From Euglena gracilis (lineage: Eukaryota > Euglenida > Euglenophyceae > Euglenales), in contig CP154956.1 in the NCBI GenBank assembly GCA_039621445.1, positions 62,760,257 to 62,824,256 of the forward strand: a stretch of 64,000 bases of DNA. The letters are read 5' to 3'. This document shows, piece by piece, positions 21,511 to 39,316 of this stretch (the first letter of the stretch is position 1; each line of letters opens with the position of its first letter). Below the pieces are notes generated by a model. It saw only the letters and a program-made list of their open reading frames with translations. It ran no database searches and was not told the DNA's origin. The position numbers and the translations under genes are program-made.

Positions 21511-22223
21511 GTGCCCCTGCAGGATTGCACAGTCCACAGGATGGCTGAGGCCATCCTTGATCTGGCTGCTCACAGCCTCAACACTGCACGAAATGCATAT
21601 GCAGCAGCATTGTTACTCCTAGGATTTGGGGCATTGAGGTTTTCCCCTCTTTTGTCTCCATTGAAAAGAAAGTGGAATTCCAATGTCTGCAAGTATGCCC
21701 ATTTTTGGGACCCCACTGATTTGCTAGACAACATGATCAGATAACCGAAACCCCTCTCAGAACTCTCTCTGAAAGAGCTGAGAAACAGACTCATCATATG
21801 TTGGAGGCTTTTGGCCCTCCACAGGGGGGTTGATCTAGCCTGGACACAGCGAAAAATCAGTTTCGTGGGTGAAAAAAATTTCATTTTATTGCAAAGGAAA
21901 GGGTGGCAATTCCCAAGATGGGGGGAAGTTTTGAATTTTCCACACCCCCCCTCATAAGCCCGTGGCATTTAATGAAAGCGTCTGTGGGCACAAAAATCAT
22001 TTGTCGTGGTCTTTGACTTCAGAAAGAGCGAATTACCTTACCAAATAAATTCTGCAGGAGGGGGGGTGGACACCACCCACTGGAAACCCCACAGCACCAG
22101 AGGGGCTGGGGTTTTATGGTGGAAAAATGCTGGTTTGCAAGTGGAAGAAGCCCAGCAACTGGGTCAGTGGAAAAATTTTGGGGCCTTCCAAGCTCATTAT
22201 TTGAGACTCGGTGTCGTGTCAAA
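21511..22223 (+). pseudogene. Tyrosine recombinase, DIRS/Ngaro/Crypton type (broken)
   Basis: One frame with in-frame stops (21742-21744 and near 21955-21973) gives the main motifs of a retroelement tyrosine recombinase. They are FWDPTDLLDNMI, then LSELSLKELRNRLI, and a first Arg in LALHRGVDLAW. After a damaged middle come KPHSTRGAG (H-x-x-R), LGQWKNF and AHYLR with the presumed nucleophile Tyr. This family cuts and rejoins DNA and replaces the DDE integrase in DIRS-like and Ngaro elements. No RT is seen beside it. Confidence 0.65.
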
Positions 22224-22292
22224 AATTCAAAATATTATGGCCCGAAGGGGGGTGCACAGTACCTCACCATCTCGCAGCGCGGAGCCCGAATG

Positions 22293-22712
22293 GTCCCGGA
22301 CTCCCACGACAGAGGAAGGGGGAGGAAGGGACCAAAGGGCGAAGCACAAGAAGATGGTGAGCCCAACCCCCACACCCAGAAAATCAGCAGAAAAAGGACA
22401 CCATCCCAACCAGAAAGGGGACCCCAACCAATCAGCCCCAACCACCCACCCAGAAACGCACCAGACAGAGACAACCATCCCCACCATGGGAGAGGGGGGG
22501 GGCGGGGCCACGACGGTTCAGCTTCCCCAAGGTGTCGGAGGAGGGCTCATCGTCGCCAACTCCGGCAACAAAGGCGCAGTAAGAAGCACCCCCCCGCGCA
22601 CGCACAAACACCAGAGCAGAACAGCCGGCAAGGACAGCAGGACCTCACCATCTTCTTGTGCTTCGCCCTCTTGGTCCCTTCCGCCCCCTTCCCCTGTCGT
22701 GGGAGTCCGAGA
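22293..22712. repeat. Long inverted repeat (arms about 66 bp)
   Basis: 22293-22360 and the reverse complement of 22643-22712 match over about 66 bp with only a few mismatches (shared words ACTCCCACGACAG, GAAGCACAAGAAGATGGTGAG in part). The loop is about 280 bp. It adjoins the recombinase, and DIRS-like elements carry inverted terminal or internal complementary repeats, so it may be part of that element. Confidence 0.75.
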
Positions 22713-22729
22713 CTGTATTGGCCACTGTT

Positions 22730-23400
22730 GCCGACTTTGGTCGATTTTTGCTGCCTTTGCCCATTATTTCCTGCCTTTTGCTTTCTTTTGGTAACTTTTG
22801 TTGCTTTTGCCACTTTTTGCTGTGGTTTGGCCGCGTTTGGCCAGCTTTTGCTGTGCTTTGACCTCTTTTGACCACTTTTGGCCTGTTGAACCCACTTTTG
22901 GCCACTTTTTTCTGCTTTTGGCCATTTTTTCTCCACTTCTGGCCACTTTAAACGTCTTTTTGTTGCTTTTCACATCAAGAGCAGTCAAACGTGACCTAAA
23001 AGTGGCCTAAAAGTGGCAGAACATGGTTAAAATGGCCAAAGGTTCCAAACACAGGCAAAAATAACAAAAAAATGGACCAAAATGACCCTGCTTTTGGCCG
23101 ATTTGGGCCACTTTAGCAGCTTTTGTTCACTTTTGGCAACAAATTGGCGCAAAATGCTCAAAATGGTCAAATTGGACCAAAAAGAGACCAAAAAAAATGG
23201 GCAAAAATAACAAAAGAAGAGGACGAAAGTGGCTTTAAATGGTCAAAAATGGCCCTAAATGGGCCCAAAATGGCCCAACAGCAGCACAAAATGGCCCAAA
23301 ATTAAAAGAAGTGGGCAAAAAGTGGCCAAAAATGGTCAAAATAGATCAAAATGGGTGAATTATGGTGGCAAATGGGCCAAAAGGGGACAAAAGCGACCAA
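22730..23400. repeat. Palindromic simple-sequence tract (TTTTGGCC / GGCCAAAA)
   Basis: The left half (22730-22970) is a degenerate array of TTTTGGCCAC-like units. The right half (22980-23400) carries the complementary GGCCAAAAATG-like units. The tract can fold on itself over several hundred bases. No gene in it. Confidence 0.7.
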
Positions 23401-23869
23401 AAATGGCCGGCTGCGGTCGGCATAGGTGCCTGCCCGGGGTGGAATTCATTTCGCCTCAGGGGAGCTTTCGAACTTACTTTGCTGTGGTCGCTACCTCCTG
23501 TCCCCTCGTCGAAAACCGTCCGCCGTCTTCTGGTGCTCTCCCCATGGCTGATTTGAAATTGGCCTCCTATCCTCAAAGTTCGTTCGTCACAGCTTCGTCT
23601 TTCCTTCAGGTTGTTCAGGGCAATATCGGAACAACAACCTTCAAAAGATGGAATTCCTCTTTGTTCAGGTTTTTTCCAAACCATTGTTAAACTCACCTGA
23701 ACAAATATGGACTGGTTTGGGAAAATGGTTGGGAATGTCACGGAAGGCATGCCAAATCCTGGATGATGCGAATACCTTTCTTTCTGGGTTCCTGTGATGC
23801 GATGTGGTGCAATGAAAAGTGCAGAATGGGATCACCAGGTGTGTTCTTCCAAACCATTCCCTGTGAAAA
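23401..23869 (-). other. 3' flank of the alcohol dehydrogenase gene
   Basis: Downstream of the stop at 23870 on the minus strand. No further exon or clear polyadenylation signal was recognised. Confidence 0.4.
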
Positions 23870-30392
<6,523 letters not shown>

Positions 30393-31100
30393 TCACTCTT
30401 CATAAAACAATTCATTATTAAATGGTGCTTTTATTACGATTGTAATCAGGTAAGGACAGTCACCCCCGGTTTTGGTTTCCGGTGGGATCCGGTGGGTGGC
30501 CTTGGGGGGGGGACACATGCAACAAGGTGGTTTGACCGGATATTTTTGTTGCATGATGCAGTTGATGCACAGCATAGCCCCATGCATGGCCCCCGAGGTC
30601 AGGGTCTTGGCCTCTTTTGTTTGCCCCACATGAGTCACCTTTTGGCTCTGTTTAATGGGCCCAGCCAGGTGCTCAGGATCTTTTGCCCCGTCGCCACGAG
30701 GGATTACCACATGCAGGGATTTTTTTTTAAGACCGGGGGGTCCCCCTGCCCACCCACCCACCCCTGAGGGGGCGCCCCCCTCCCCCCCGGGAGGGTTGCG
30801 GGGGACCCACCCACTTTCCCCCTAAAATGGCCAAAAAAATGCCAAAAACAGCACCTTTTCGTTTTGGCGCCTTCGGGGCTGAAAAAAATATTCCCCCTGG
30901 GGGGCGGACCCCCCAGGGGGGGGCCGGGCCGGCCAGACCCACCCAACCTACCCCCCCCCCCGCGTCCAGGACTAAAAAAAACCCTGACCACATGATGTGA
31001 TGTACCCATTGCTCGCCCTAAGGTCGTTGGTTTCATCCACCCCAATGGCCACCAAATATTTGCCATCACGAATCATATGCTGCAACTTTTTTGGCCTGAT
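30393..31100 (-). other. Coding-like minus-strand segments interrupted by a MITE
   Basis: Two stretches read like protein: MIRDGKYLVAIGVDETND (about 31000-31090) and GAKDPEHLAGPIKQSQKVT with following residues (about 30500-30710). They are separated by the MITE at 30714-30986 and lie in different frames. They could be exons of an unknown gene upstream of ADH. I recognise no family. Confidence 0.3.
30714..30986. mobile_element. hAT-like MITE, family with CAGGGGTTTTTTTTAAGACC ends, copy 1
   Basis: Inverted ends (CAGGGATTTTTTTTTTAAGACC, in part, and GACTAAAAAAAACCCTG) and a perfect 8-bp duplication ACCACATG. The interior is C/G runs around a core that includes GGCGCCTTCGGGGCTGAAAA. Confidence 0.9.
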
Positions 31101-31366
31101 GGAAAATGTCTTTTTTAAATAAAAAAAAGAAAAGAAAAGAAAAAAACAACCCATTGCTGTGAATCCCTCTTTGCGGCATGAGACTTTGGGGCCATGAATC
31201 CAGAAGAACATTCTGTGCATGGAAAAAAAATCGCCGGTGGAATCCGGTGGGATCTGGTGGGATCCGGTGGCTGTCCTTGCCTGATTGTAATAAAAGTTGG
31301 TGCTTCCATTCATCGTGCAGCAGAATTTTTGGGCACTTTGACAAGTTCTTTTTTTGTACTTGTCAC

Positions 31367-32063
31367 CAGGGTTGACGTTTTTTTGTTTTATTTAAAAAAA
31401 CAAAAAAAAAACATGTTTTTTTAAAAAAAACACAAAAAAACATGTTTTTTCTGAAAAAGCAAAAATTGATCTTTTTCCTTGCGAAATAGCCATTTTTTTA
31501 AGAAAATTTTTCGGGGGTGGTTCGGGTCACGGGGGGGGGGGTCACGAGGGGGGTAGCGGGGGGGGGGGGGGGTCACGGGGGAACATCACATTTTCGGTGG
31601 CCAAATTAGGAATCACCAAAAATGAATTTTTGGGGGAAAATCCTTTCTAGGCTCCAAATTAGGAATCCCCAACCTAAAATTAGCATTTTGACACCAAATT
31701 AGGCATCACCATTCCAAATTTTGCGAAATTTATGCCTCAAAATTAGGAATCTACCTGAATATTTTGTCAAATTAGGCATCACAGGCCCTCTAAATTTTTT
31801 TTGTGTGTGAAAGTATTTCCAAATCTGTGTTTTCTGGTGCGAAAAATCATGCTTTCAACCCAAAAAAAATGAATGTTGCAGAGATAAAAAATGAACTTTT
31901 TTCTAAAAAAACATTGCAAAAAATTTTCTCCCAAACCCTCCATGACGTTTTTTTTTGTTTTTGTTAAAAAAAAAACTTATTTTTTTTGGAAAAACATGTT
32001 TTTTTTTGTTTCAAAAAAAACATGTTTTCTTTGTTTCAAAAAAAAAACAAGCCGTCAACCTTG
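31367..32063. mobile_element. hAT-like MITE, family with CAGGGTTGACG ends, copy A
   Basis: Starts CAGGGTTGACG and ends CGTCAACCTTG. Flanks CTTGTCAC and CTTATCAC agree at 7 of 8. It is full of AAAAACATGTTTTT palindromes and A/T homopolymers, with a GGTCACGGGG-rich middle. Confidence 0.85.
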
Positions 32064-32515
32064 CTTATCACCTCCTGTTTTTCCAAAAAAGTATGTGGCC
32101 CTTCCTCACGTTTTTACTTGGGAAATTTTTTGGACGGCTGTTTTTGGCCTTCCCCACTGCAAAGTTATTTGGACACACAAAGCTTCAGCGCACTGCAAAT
32201 GTATATGGGAGGGGCTAGTTCGACACTTCAACTGGGATCCCAGGGGAAAACAACTAAGCGTTTACAAACCAATTATTTGAGAAACTTCGTCTTAAAAAAT
32301 GCCTGTCAGTGACTTTTGAAAAACCAGTCACCCACTTCCCATCCTGATTGGTCACTCAGGCCTCTCAGCCCATTCATTCAGGATTTTGGTCAAACTCCAA
32401 AAAAAAATGGATATTTCTGTTTGACCTCACCCCCGCCCCCCGGGGGGGGGGGGGGTCTGGAGCCAAAAACCAGTCAGTCACTCCAGTTCACACTTGTGCA
32501 CTTTTTTTAGGGATC
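32064..32515. other. Unassigned
   Basis: No gene or repeat copy recognised, apart from a C/G run near 32430. Confidence 0.3.
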
Positions 32516-33330
32516 GCTGAGCTCTTATCTCTTTAGAGTAAGGGCGAAGCTTACCACCATGGAAAAGGGGGGGGGTCGGACCCCCCCTGGGTAGACCGTG
32601 AAAACCGCGGATTATCACCATGACCCCGGCCCGATTCCCGAATTTTTTTTTCAGTCGCGAGCGATTGGATTTCTAGTTTCCGGATCACCTTTGTTTAACC
32701 GAATCACCCCTGCTTAACCCCCAACCCCCCGCAAGGCCCGAGTTATTCACGCGCGAAGGGGTCCAAACTGGGTCGATTGGCCCGCCCCCCCCCCTCTTCC
32801 GACTCTGCCATTTCGCCGGGGTCCAAAAATCGGTCAAAAATCAATTTTTCGAAAATATCTCGAGGAAAAAAATTCCAGAAATATCGGTTTGACGAAATAT
32901 ACCCGCGGGGGCCCTCTATCGCCCACCGTTCGCCGTTTTGGCCGTCGACACGCCTGGCCCGTGTTCCAGCGCGCTCTTGCTGCACAAAACGGCCATTTTG
33001 GGGTGTTTTTTTTGGGCCATTTTTGGGTCAAAAAATCGATTATTCCAAAATATCTCAACAATGAAGCAAAATAAAAGAAAATGTCCGGAGAGCAAAAAAT
33101 GAAATGGAATGCCCTATCTAAACATGGTTTACTTTTTCCCCAACCCTTAGTGTAGCCCGAGTTACGGCCGTTTTTCGGTCAACTTTGGCCCATTTCTCAG
33201 CCATTTTGGGCCGTTTCGGAGTCAAAAAATCGATATTTCCAAAATATCTCGAAAATGAAGCAAAATCAAAGGAAATGTCCGGAGACCTAGATCGATGCCC
33301 TATCTAACAGTATTTTGATTTCCCCGCAAC
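32516..33330. repeat. Dispersed repeat R1, copy without MITE
   Basis: Begins with a conserved segment (GGCGAAGCTTACCACCATGG) and contains TTTTTTTTCAGTCGCGAG. It then has about 200-bp tandem-like units built on CCAAAATATCTCGAAAATGAAGCAAAAT followed by GGAAATGTCCGGAG and a shared end, CCCTATCTAAC. The same order occurs at 60741-62370, where a MITE interrupts it. Confidence 0.75.
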
Positions 33331-33469
33331 TCCCCGCCTGGCCCGAGTTATGGCCATTTTTCGGCCAATTTTGGCCATTTTGTACAATTTTGACCTGCTT
33401 TGACTTAGCCATGATTGGCCATTATTGGTCAAAAAAAAGTCGAAAAAATCGAATTTTTTTTTGCCTGAA

Positions 33470-33770
33470 CGATGTTTTTTGGCCGAAAAACTGTTTTTGA
33501 GCCGAAAATGAGCGTTTTTCGACCTGCCAGCGCCCCGTTTTGGGCCGCCAACCCATTGACTTTGGGTCAAAAATGGGTCAAAAAAGTCGAAAAAATTGAA
33601 AAAAAAAACGATGTTTTTTTGGGCCTCCCGGACCCGGAAAAACTGTTTTGGAGCCGAAAATGAGCGTTTTTCGACCCGCCAGCGCCGCGTTTTGGGCCGC
33701 CAACCCATTGACTTGGGTCGAAAATGGGTCAAAAAGTCGAAAAAAATCGGGAAAAAAATTGTCCAAAACG
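33470..33770. repeat. Tandem duplication, unit about 150 bp
   Basis: Two adjacent units share GAGCCGAAAATGAGCGTTTT, GGGCCGCCAACCCATTGACTT and GGGTCAAAAA(A)GTCGAAAAA, with small indels. Confidence 0.75.
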
Positions 33771-34255
33771 ATATACCAAAAAAAATAACTCGCCTAAACT
33801 TCGCCTCCGCCCAGCCCCTTTGTCTGAGTGACATTTTCCATTTTATAGTCAAAAACCACACAACACAAAGAGCTCAGCACTATTCAAAACCTGGTGGTTT
33901 GATCGTGGAGGGTCATTGATCCCATATTGCTGCAATCATTTCTCTTTCTTGTTGCCCCTGATAACAGCCAATGCTTTCAGGCACTTCAGTGGCAATTGAA
34001 GCTCCAACGCCAGTGTCGCTACGACTGGTAGCAGTGATTGTCTTTAGGCTGGGGGAGGGGTCCCCCTAGCCATGGTGCCTCCAGGGGGGAGGGGTCTGGA
34101 GATCCACTTTTTTGCATGTCAAATTTGGGGTCGAAAAATTTCTCGGCACTCCACACCGAAGACAGGCCAAAAATGGCCAACCCTCTTCCTCTGGTAGACC
34201 CAAAAGGGTGCTTGGGGGGAATCCCTGGGGGGGGGGGGGAGGGAATTTGACAGAC

Positions 34256-34680
34256 CCACCAGGCATTATTTTTTAAGGTACCTTGAGAAAACTTAAAAAA
34301 AACAAAAATTTTCGGCCAAAATGCCTTAAAAAAAGTGTTAAACCCCTGAAAACCCTTAAAAATTCGTCCTTGAAAAGTCTTGCAAAATAGAAGTTGCAAA
34401 ATCTTGGCAAAAACAAAGCAACTCTTGGGGGAAAATTGATTTCTGGCATCGCTAGATCATTGCCAATGCAACCAAAACTCGAAACAATGGGAAACAATTT
34501 TCGATGTTAACCGACGTTGGTTCGGATGGCTCTTTGACAGCCCTTGGAAAAATGCCTAAACAACCTCAAAAAAAAAACCTGAATAAATGCCTTAAAAAGC
34601 CTTAAAATTTTAAACATTTTCGCCTTCAAAAATAATGCCTGAGACCCCCCCCCAGAGGTCCAAACTCAAAAAAAAAATCC
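34256..34680. repeat. Dispersed repeat R2, copy 1
   Basis: A/T-rich repeat with the conserved core AAATCTTGGCAAAAAC ... ATTTCTGGCATCGCT ... AAACTCGAAA. Related copies occur at 41196-41390, 42050-42170 and 48416-48560. Function unknown. Confidence 0.65.
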
Positions 34681-34836
34681 CTTTTGAGAATCAGCCAATT
34701 ATTTAAAAGCATGATTGACACAAAGCGCTGCAGCATATCTGGACAATTCAGGTGGGCTGCTTTGTACAAGGTGTTTCACAAGTCGGCACAAAACGTTGTG
34801 CACAGTCGGGGAAGGAGATGTGTCTGTACGTATGTA

Positions 34837-34998
34837 TCACACTTCATCGGGTTCAGGCACCCACCGTGCCTCAAAAGCGTTGCAGAATTTGGAGCACACG
34901 ACAGAGGCCGAGAGTGGGAATTCAGAAATGCAGACGCTGTCATCGACATAATCCACCTCGAAGGAGCCCCGGCTGATCCCTCCGATGACGACTGCGAT
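34837..34998 (-). CDS. EMG1: EMG1/NEP1, last exon
   Basis: After acceptor TTGCACATGCAG the exon encodes IAVVIGGISRG, FEVDYVDDSVCISEFPLSAS and VVCSKFCNAFEARW, ending at TGA 34837-34839. These are the C-terminal blocks of the SPOUT-family rRNA pseudouridine-N1 methyltransferase Emg1/Nep1, including the conserved (I/S)SEYPLSA-type AdoMet-site loop. The enzyme methylates a pseudouridine of 18S rRNA during small-subunit assembly in the nucleolus. Phase 0 at the 5' border. Confidence 0.88.
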   Translation of the reverse strand: MAVVIGGISRGSFEVDYVDDSVCISEFPLSASVVCSKFCNAFEARWVPEPDEV

Positions 34999-35228
34999 CT
35001 GCATGTGCAAGGGACACAAAAAAAGGCGACCCAAAATGGAAACAACGGTGCATTTTAATGGCGCGATTTTTGGTGCAGCTAATAAACTTTTGTTTAATTT
35101 CATTTCAATTTAATTTCATTGGGTGAATCACTTCGGCCGTGCTGTTCCTTTTCACCACATGTCAAAAAGTTGGACTCAGGGAGGATTTGGGGAGATTGGT
35201 TGTTGACATGTGCTTCAAAGAATGAGTA

Positions 35229-35648
35229 AACCCCCCCAATATATAAAGCCCCCCCCCCAGCTTTATATTTGGACGGGATTTCAATACCCTCAGGGGGGGC
35301 TTTATATTTGGGGGGGATCAAACTTTTTGGGGTGGCCCACATGACCTTCGGTGGCTTTCAATTGTGGCCAAACACGAATTTTATGACAAATTGTCATTGC
35401 GCACCCCCCCTATTTCCCCAAAAATTTACAATTCTTATCCAAAAAGGAGGATTTCTGGTGAAAAAAAAATTATTGTATCCACCCAAAAATTTTCTACTTT
35501 TTACCAAAAGATACCAATCACCTGGCTCCACATCAGGGGGGAGAGGGGCTTTACATTTGGGCGGAACCAAACTCCCCAGGGGGGGGGGGGGCTTTATACT
35601 TGGGGGGGACTTTAAATTTGGGGGGGGGGCTTTGTATTGGGGGGGTTC
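35229..35648. mobile_element. Inverted-repeat element with AACCCCCCCAATAT ends
   Basis: Starts AACCCCCCCAATATATAAAG and ends with the complementary CTTTGTATTGGGGGGGTT. Internal copies of CTTTATATTTGGGGGG recur in both orientations. It lies in the intron between EMG1 exons. A related partial copy is at 56538-56660. The target duplication is not clear. Confidence 0.6.
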
Positions 35649-36104
35649 AGTAGTCATAATGAATAGTGATAATAGCATAATTTTAACACAAAGATGCGCT
35701 TTTGCGTGCTTTCATCATCCACCGGTTCTTGAAATTCTGTTTTGCAACAAAGCACAGAAAAGGTCGAAAATGTTGACTCAAAGGCTGGTCGTTCATTCAA
35801 ATGATATAATTCCAAGTCACTTGGGGTGGAGGGGGTTTGTGCTGAAAGGTCAAATAAAAAATTGACAAAAGTGCGTGGCAAATCCAAAAGACATACAACA
35901 TCAGTGAAAAGGTACCGAAAGCGCAAGATTGTTCAGAAACAATTGCAAAGATTAAAGCACCTCAAATATATCCCCCCAAAGATAGGCTCTCCTGGGGTCC
36001 TTGATTTGGCAACCAAACATGGAACCCCCTTCTTTCAAAAGGATAAGGGGTTTCCCATCAAATATTTTGGAAAATTTTATTTTTTTGGACAGGTTTCAAA
36101 TTAG

Positions 36105-36360
36105 TAAACTAGTAAAACAAACTGATAAAAATATGTTTTAAAATTAGCCCAAAATGTCATTGAATAACGGTAATGTTTGGGCCTGGAAAAATGAAATTAA
36201 ATAAAACAAAATAACATAAACATAAAACACAAAAACAAACAAAACACAAAAGCAAACAAACACAACCAAAAAAAAGTAAAAGTACGAAAAGCTTCAAAAA
36301 ATTTTCAACCTAAAAACCTGGAAAGATCAACAAACGGTGCATATTCATAAAAAAATTTAA
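36105..36360. other. A-rich stretch without features
   Basis: Long AAACAAAACA-like low-complexity sequence; nothing else seen. Confidence 0.5.
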
Positions 36361-37187
36361 TTATACAAAAAAGGTGCAAAAAAATGTGGAAGATGCATTC
36401 CGGGTGTGTTGCAATTCAGTAAGACCCCCAAATGGAAGCGCGGGGACGCTACAGGCGCAGAGTCCAAATGCAAATGCACACCCCGTTTTGATGGGATTTC
36501 TGAAGAAAATCAAAAAAAATTGCACAGGTGGGGTCCAGATAGAAGCACCCCCCTACTGCTGGCAGCAGTCCGCTATAAGCGCACCTGCACAGAGGTTTTT
36601 TTAGGACCGGCGGGGGGGGGGGGGGCTGAGGGGGACCCACTTTTGGGGTGTCAATTTTGGGGTCAAAAAATCTTCGACGCTTCATGATTCACTTGCGTGG
36701 AAAATGGAAGAAAACCCCGCCTCTAGCGGGTACCCACTCGGCCGGACCCCCCCCCCCGGGGGAATCACTGGGACCCCCCGGGTCAAATCTCTGCACCTGT
36801 ACTTCTATCAGGGGAGAGAGGTTACGTCACAAAATGCAAACCAAAATCGAAGTGAGGAAAATGCAATGAAGAACTGAAAGAATAAAATAAATTTTTGGAG
36901 AAAACGATGGAAAATTTTATCTCGAATGTGGATGTGCCCCTTTCCAGAGATTTTTGTGTCAGGCTGACGGTAATTTCAAACCATTGTGATGGGTTGGGTA
37001 AGGCGTCACCATGAATATTCACACTGTCTTTGCCTGTGTTACAACTTAGGCGGCATAACTCGCACTAAGCTTTAAAAGTGACTGTAAAATTGCACCGACG
37101 CGCAATGTCAAAAAAAATTCTGTTGTTGAACACCGAGGCCTGAAGTTCAGGACAGTCCGCTTTAGTGTCTCCCTACACCCCCCTTGC

Positions 37188-37222
37188 CTGGGAACGGAAA
37201 CAACAACTTGGAACTCTACGGT
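37188..37222 (-). CDS. EMG1: Possible small EMG1 exon
   Basis: 35 nt between acceptor GTGCCTGCAG and a GC-type donor CAG/GCAAGG. Its length bridges the phases of the exons at 39317-39427 and 34837-34998. It would add about 12 residues where roughly 20 are expected, so it may be incomplete or wrong. Confidence 0.25.
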
Positions 37223-37294
37223 CTGCAGGCACAGGGCTCCCGGGGCACATTGTGCATGAACCCAAAATGCCGAGTAATGAAAAGAGGGGACTCC

Positions 37295-38110
37295 ATTGCG
37301 CAGTTGAGCCATGGCGCAACAATAATTCATCACAAAAAAATATACAACACATTGCGCTTTGGCGCAATGCGCTGTATGTGTGCAATGTGCGCAATGCTTT
37401 TAATTTTTTTTAAATCTACACATGGGTGACCATTGCCGCACTTTCGCAATAATCACAATATACATGTTAACATGAGTTTCCATTGCGCCTCCACGCAACA
37501 GGCAGGCTTATGAAGAAGGGAAATTTAAGGGTTATATTGCGCCAAAGCGCAATATAAATACAATTTTTTAAAAAAAATTGTAAAGCGGCGTGGGTGTTGC
37601 GCCGAAGCGCAATATAACTGCTTGAAACATATCTCACAATGGAGGGAGAACGGCCCTGGTAAAGTATAAACACCAGAGGGGATAGAGCACAAAATGTGGG
37701 ATAGGGAGACAAAACCTACTGTCAGTCATATTGTCTTGAAATTGGGTAAACATTGCGCTTCGGCGCAACACCCACGCTGCTTTCACATTTATAAAAATTG
37801 TATTTCAATTGCGCTTTGGCGCAATATAGCTCTTGGTGAGGAAATGCATTGCAACGAAGCGCAATAGCCCAAACAAAAAATGAGAAGTGCAAACACGAGG
37901 GTAATGTGTAATCTGAATGGGCCACCAGTGCATTACGTAGGCATGTCCATTGCGCGTCGGCGCAATGAATTTCCTCATCCACACCGTAACACATCAGAGG
38001 GAATCCCATAGCTTAGGGGCTTCCGTTGTACATTGCGATTAAGTGCAACAGTTATACATTGCGCTCAAGTGCAATGTACAACTGCTGCGCTTGCGCGCAA
38101 TATCCATAAC
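37295..38110. repeat. Cluster of short palindromes (ATTGCGC ... GCGCAAT)
   Basis: About a dozen imperfect palindromes of 16-24 nt, for example near 37350, 37535, 37597, 37750, 37808, 37949, 38031 and 38056; one more lies at 38674. Centres vary (TTTG, TTCG, CAAAG, CGAAG, TCAA) while the stems stay complementary. They lie in an EMG1 intron. Confidence 0.85.
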
Positions 38111-38143
38111 CATTGCCTTCTATGCCCAGCAGTGTGAGGCCTG

Positions 38144-38686
38144 GTGTTGCTCACCAGACATTGGGACAAGAGCCTGGGCTCAATCCCCCCCAACCCCTCC
38201 ACTTGGGTGGTTCCCGCTGTACTGCTCCTCGCACTTTCAAGCACTAAGAGATCACCACTCCCTGGCACGCCGTTTTTTTCGACTTTGCACAACGCATGTG
38301 CAGAGTCCACCCTCTGGACGTCTCAGCTGGCAAGCCTTCACGGACAGATCGCAGAGCCTAAAAATGAAACAAAAAGGTCCAAATTTCACCCAGCCGGTGA
38401 AGCACCATCTGGGGAACACAGTCAAGCCTTCAAAAACAAGGGACCCACAACAGGGGCTTTGGCACTTTTTAGGGAAAATTCACGTATCCCGGAGTTCAAA
38501 CCCAGGGTTTTGAACTTTTTCAAAATGGTGCACAGGCTGAAAAACACCAAAATTGGGCCTGTTTTCTCTGGGTCTCGACATCGGCAAATGATGCATGTGC
38601 CTCTGTGGAGGGTCTCCGCAGAACCAGAGGGTCAAAAAGGTGGGTTTCACCACCGGCTTTCAAAAAATTTGCAACATTGCGCTTAG
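38144..38686 (+). other. Open stretch of 180 codons, unassigned
   Basis: Open for 180 codons without an early ATG and without recognisable motifs, inside an EMG1 intron on the opposite strand. A tRNA B-box-like word (GGCTCAATCCC) lies near 38176, so a SINE is possible. Evidence is weak. Confidence 0.25.
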
Positions 38687-39316
38687 TGCAATGCAAAAAT
38701 CAAACCCTTAAGTGCGAGTTTGGCCTCCTAAGTACAAACATGTCATGCACACCGGTTCATCAGGTAGTGTGTTGACCCACTCCTGCAAATTCACTTTTTT
38801 ATCGGCGCGCAGTGACGTTCCTGGAAGATGACAGCAAAGTTTCTTCCTGCCAAACCTCACACGATGGAAGCAAAGCAATAAAGATAAAACGTCCAGATAA
38901 ATTGATGCACTACAAGAGAGGGGATAATTCAGAGGTCAGGAACAATCAAGACCTCATTTGGACGTCACCGTTCTTGACCCTGACCCTAACACTAACCCAA
39001 CTTTGTAGTTGTTGACACATTGAGGATTGGAAATGAAGCTCTTTTTTACAAATATACAAATGCAGGCAAACTTGTGTGGAATTCTATGCCAAGTTGTGTG
39101 AGTGTGATTGGCTCTCATTTTCTCTTGTACATCACTTCGCATTCCTTTCAGGGTTTCCCCACCTGTGAAATCCTTGTGATATATTGTCGAATATTTTAGG
39201 CGCCTTGGCGGCGCAAACTTATTTTCATGACAAATAAAATAAAGGTCTCCACATAATTTGCAGTGAACCATAAAGATTCGAAAGAGCCAAGGGGAAAAAA
39301 GCACACGGGGAGAGAC

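Noticed and set aside
35826-36104. Lys/Arg-rich plus-strand ORF as a ribosomal-type protein
   Set aside because: Composition follows local A-richness; no family motif.
38120-38220. tRNA-derived SINE
   Set aside because: Only a B-box-like word is present; no convincing A box or matching copies were seen.
38970-39002. CCCTAA-like words suggesting an internal telomere tract
   Set aside because: Only a few irregular units (CCCTGACCCTAACACTAACCC); no array. The GGGTTAGGG near 40420 belongs to the foldback arms.
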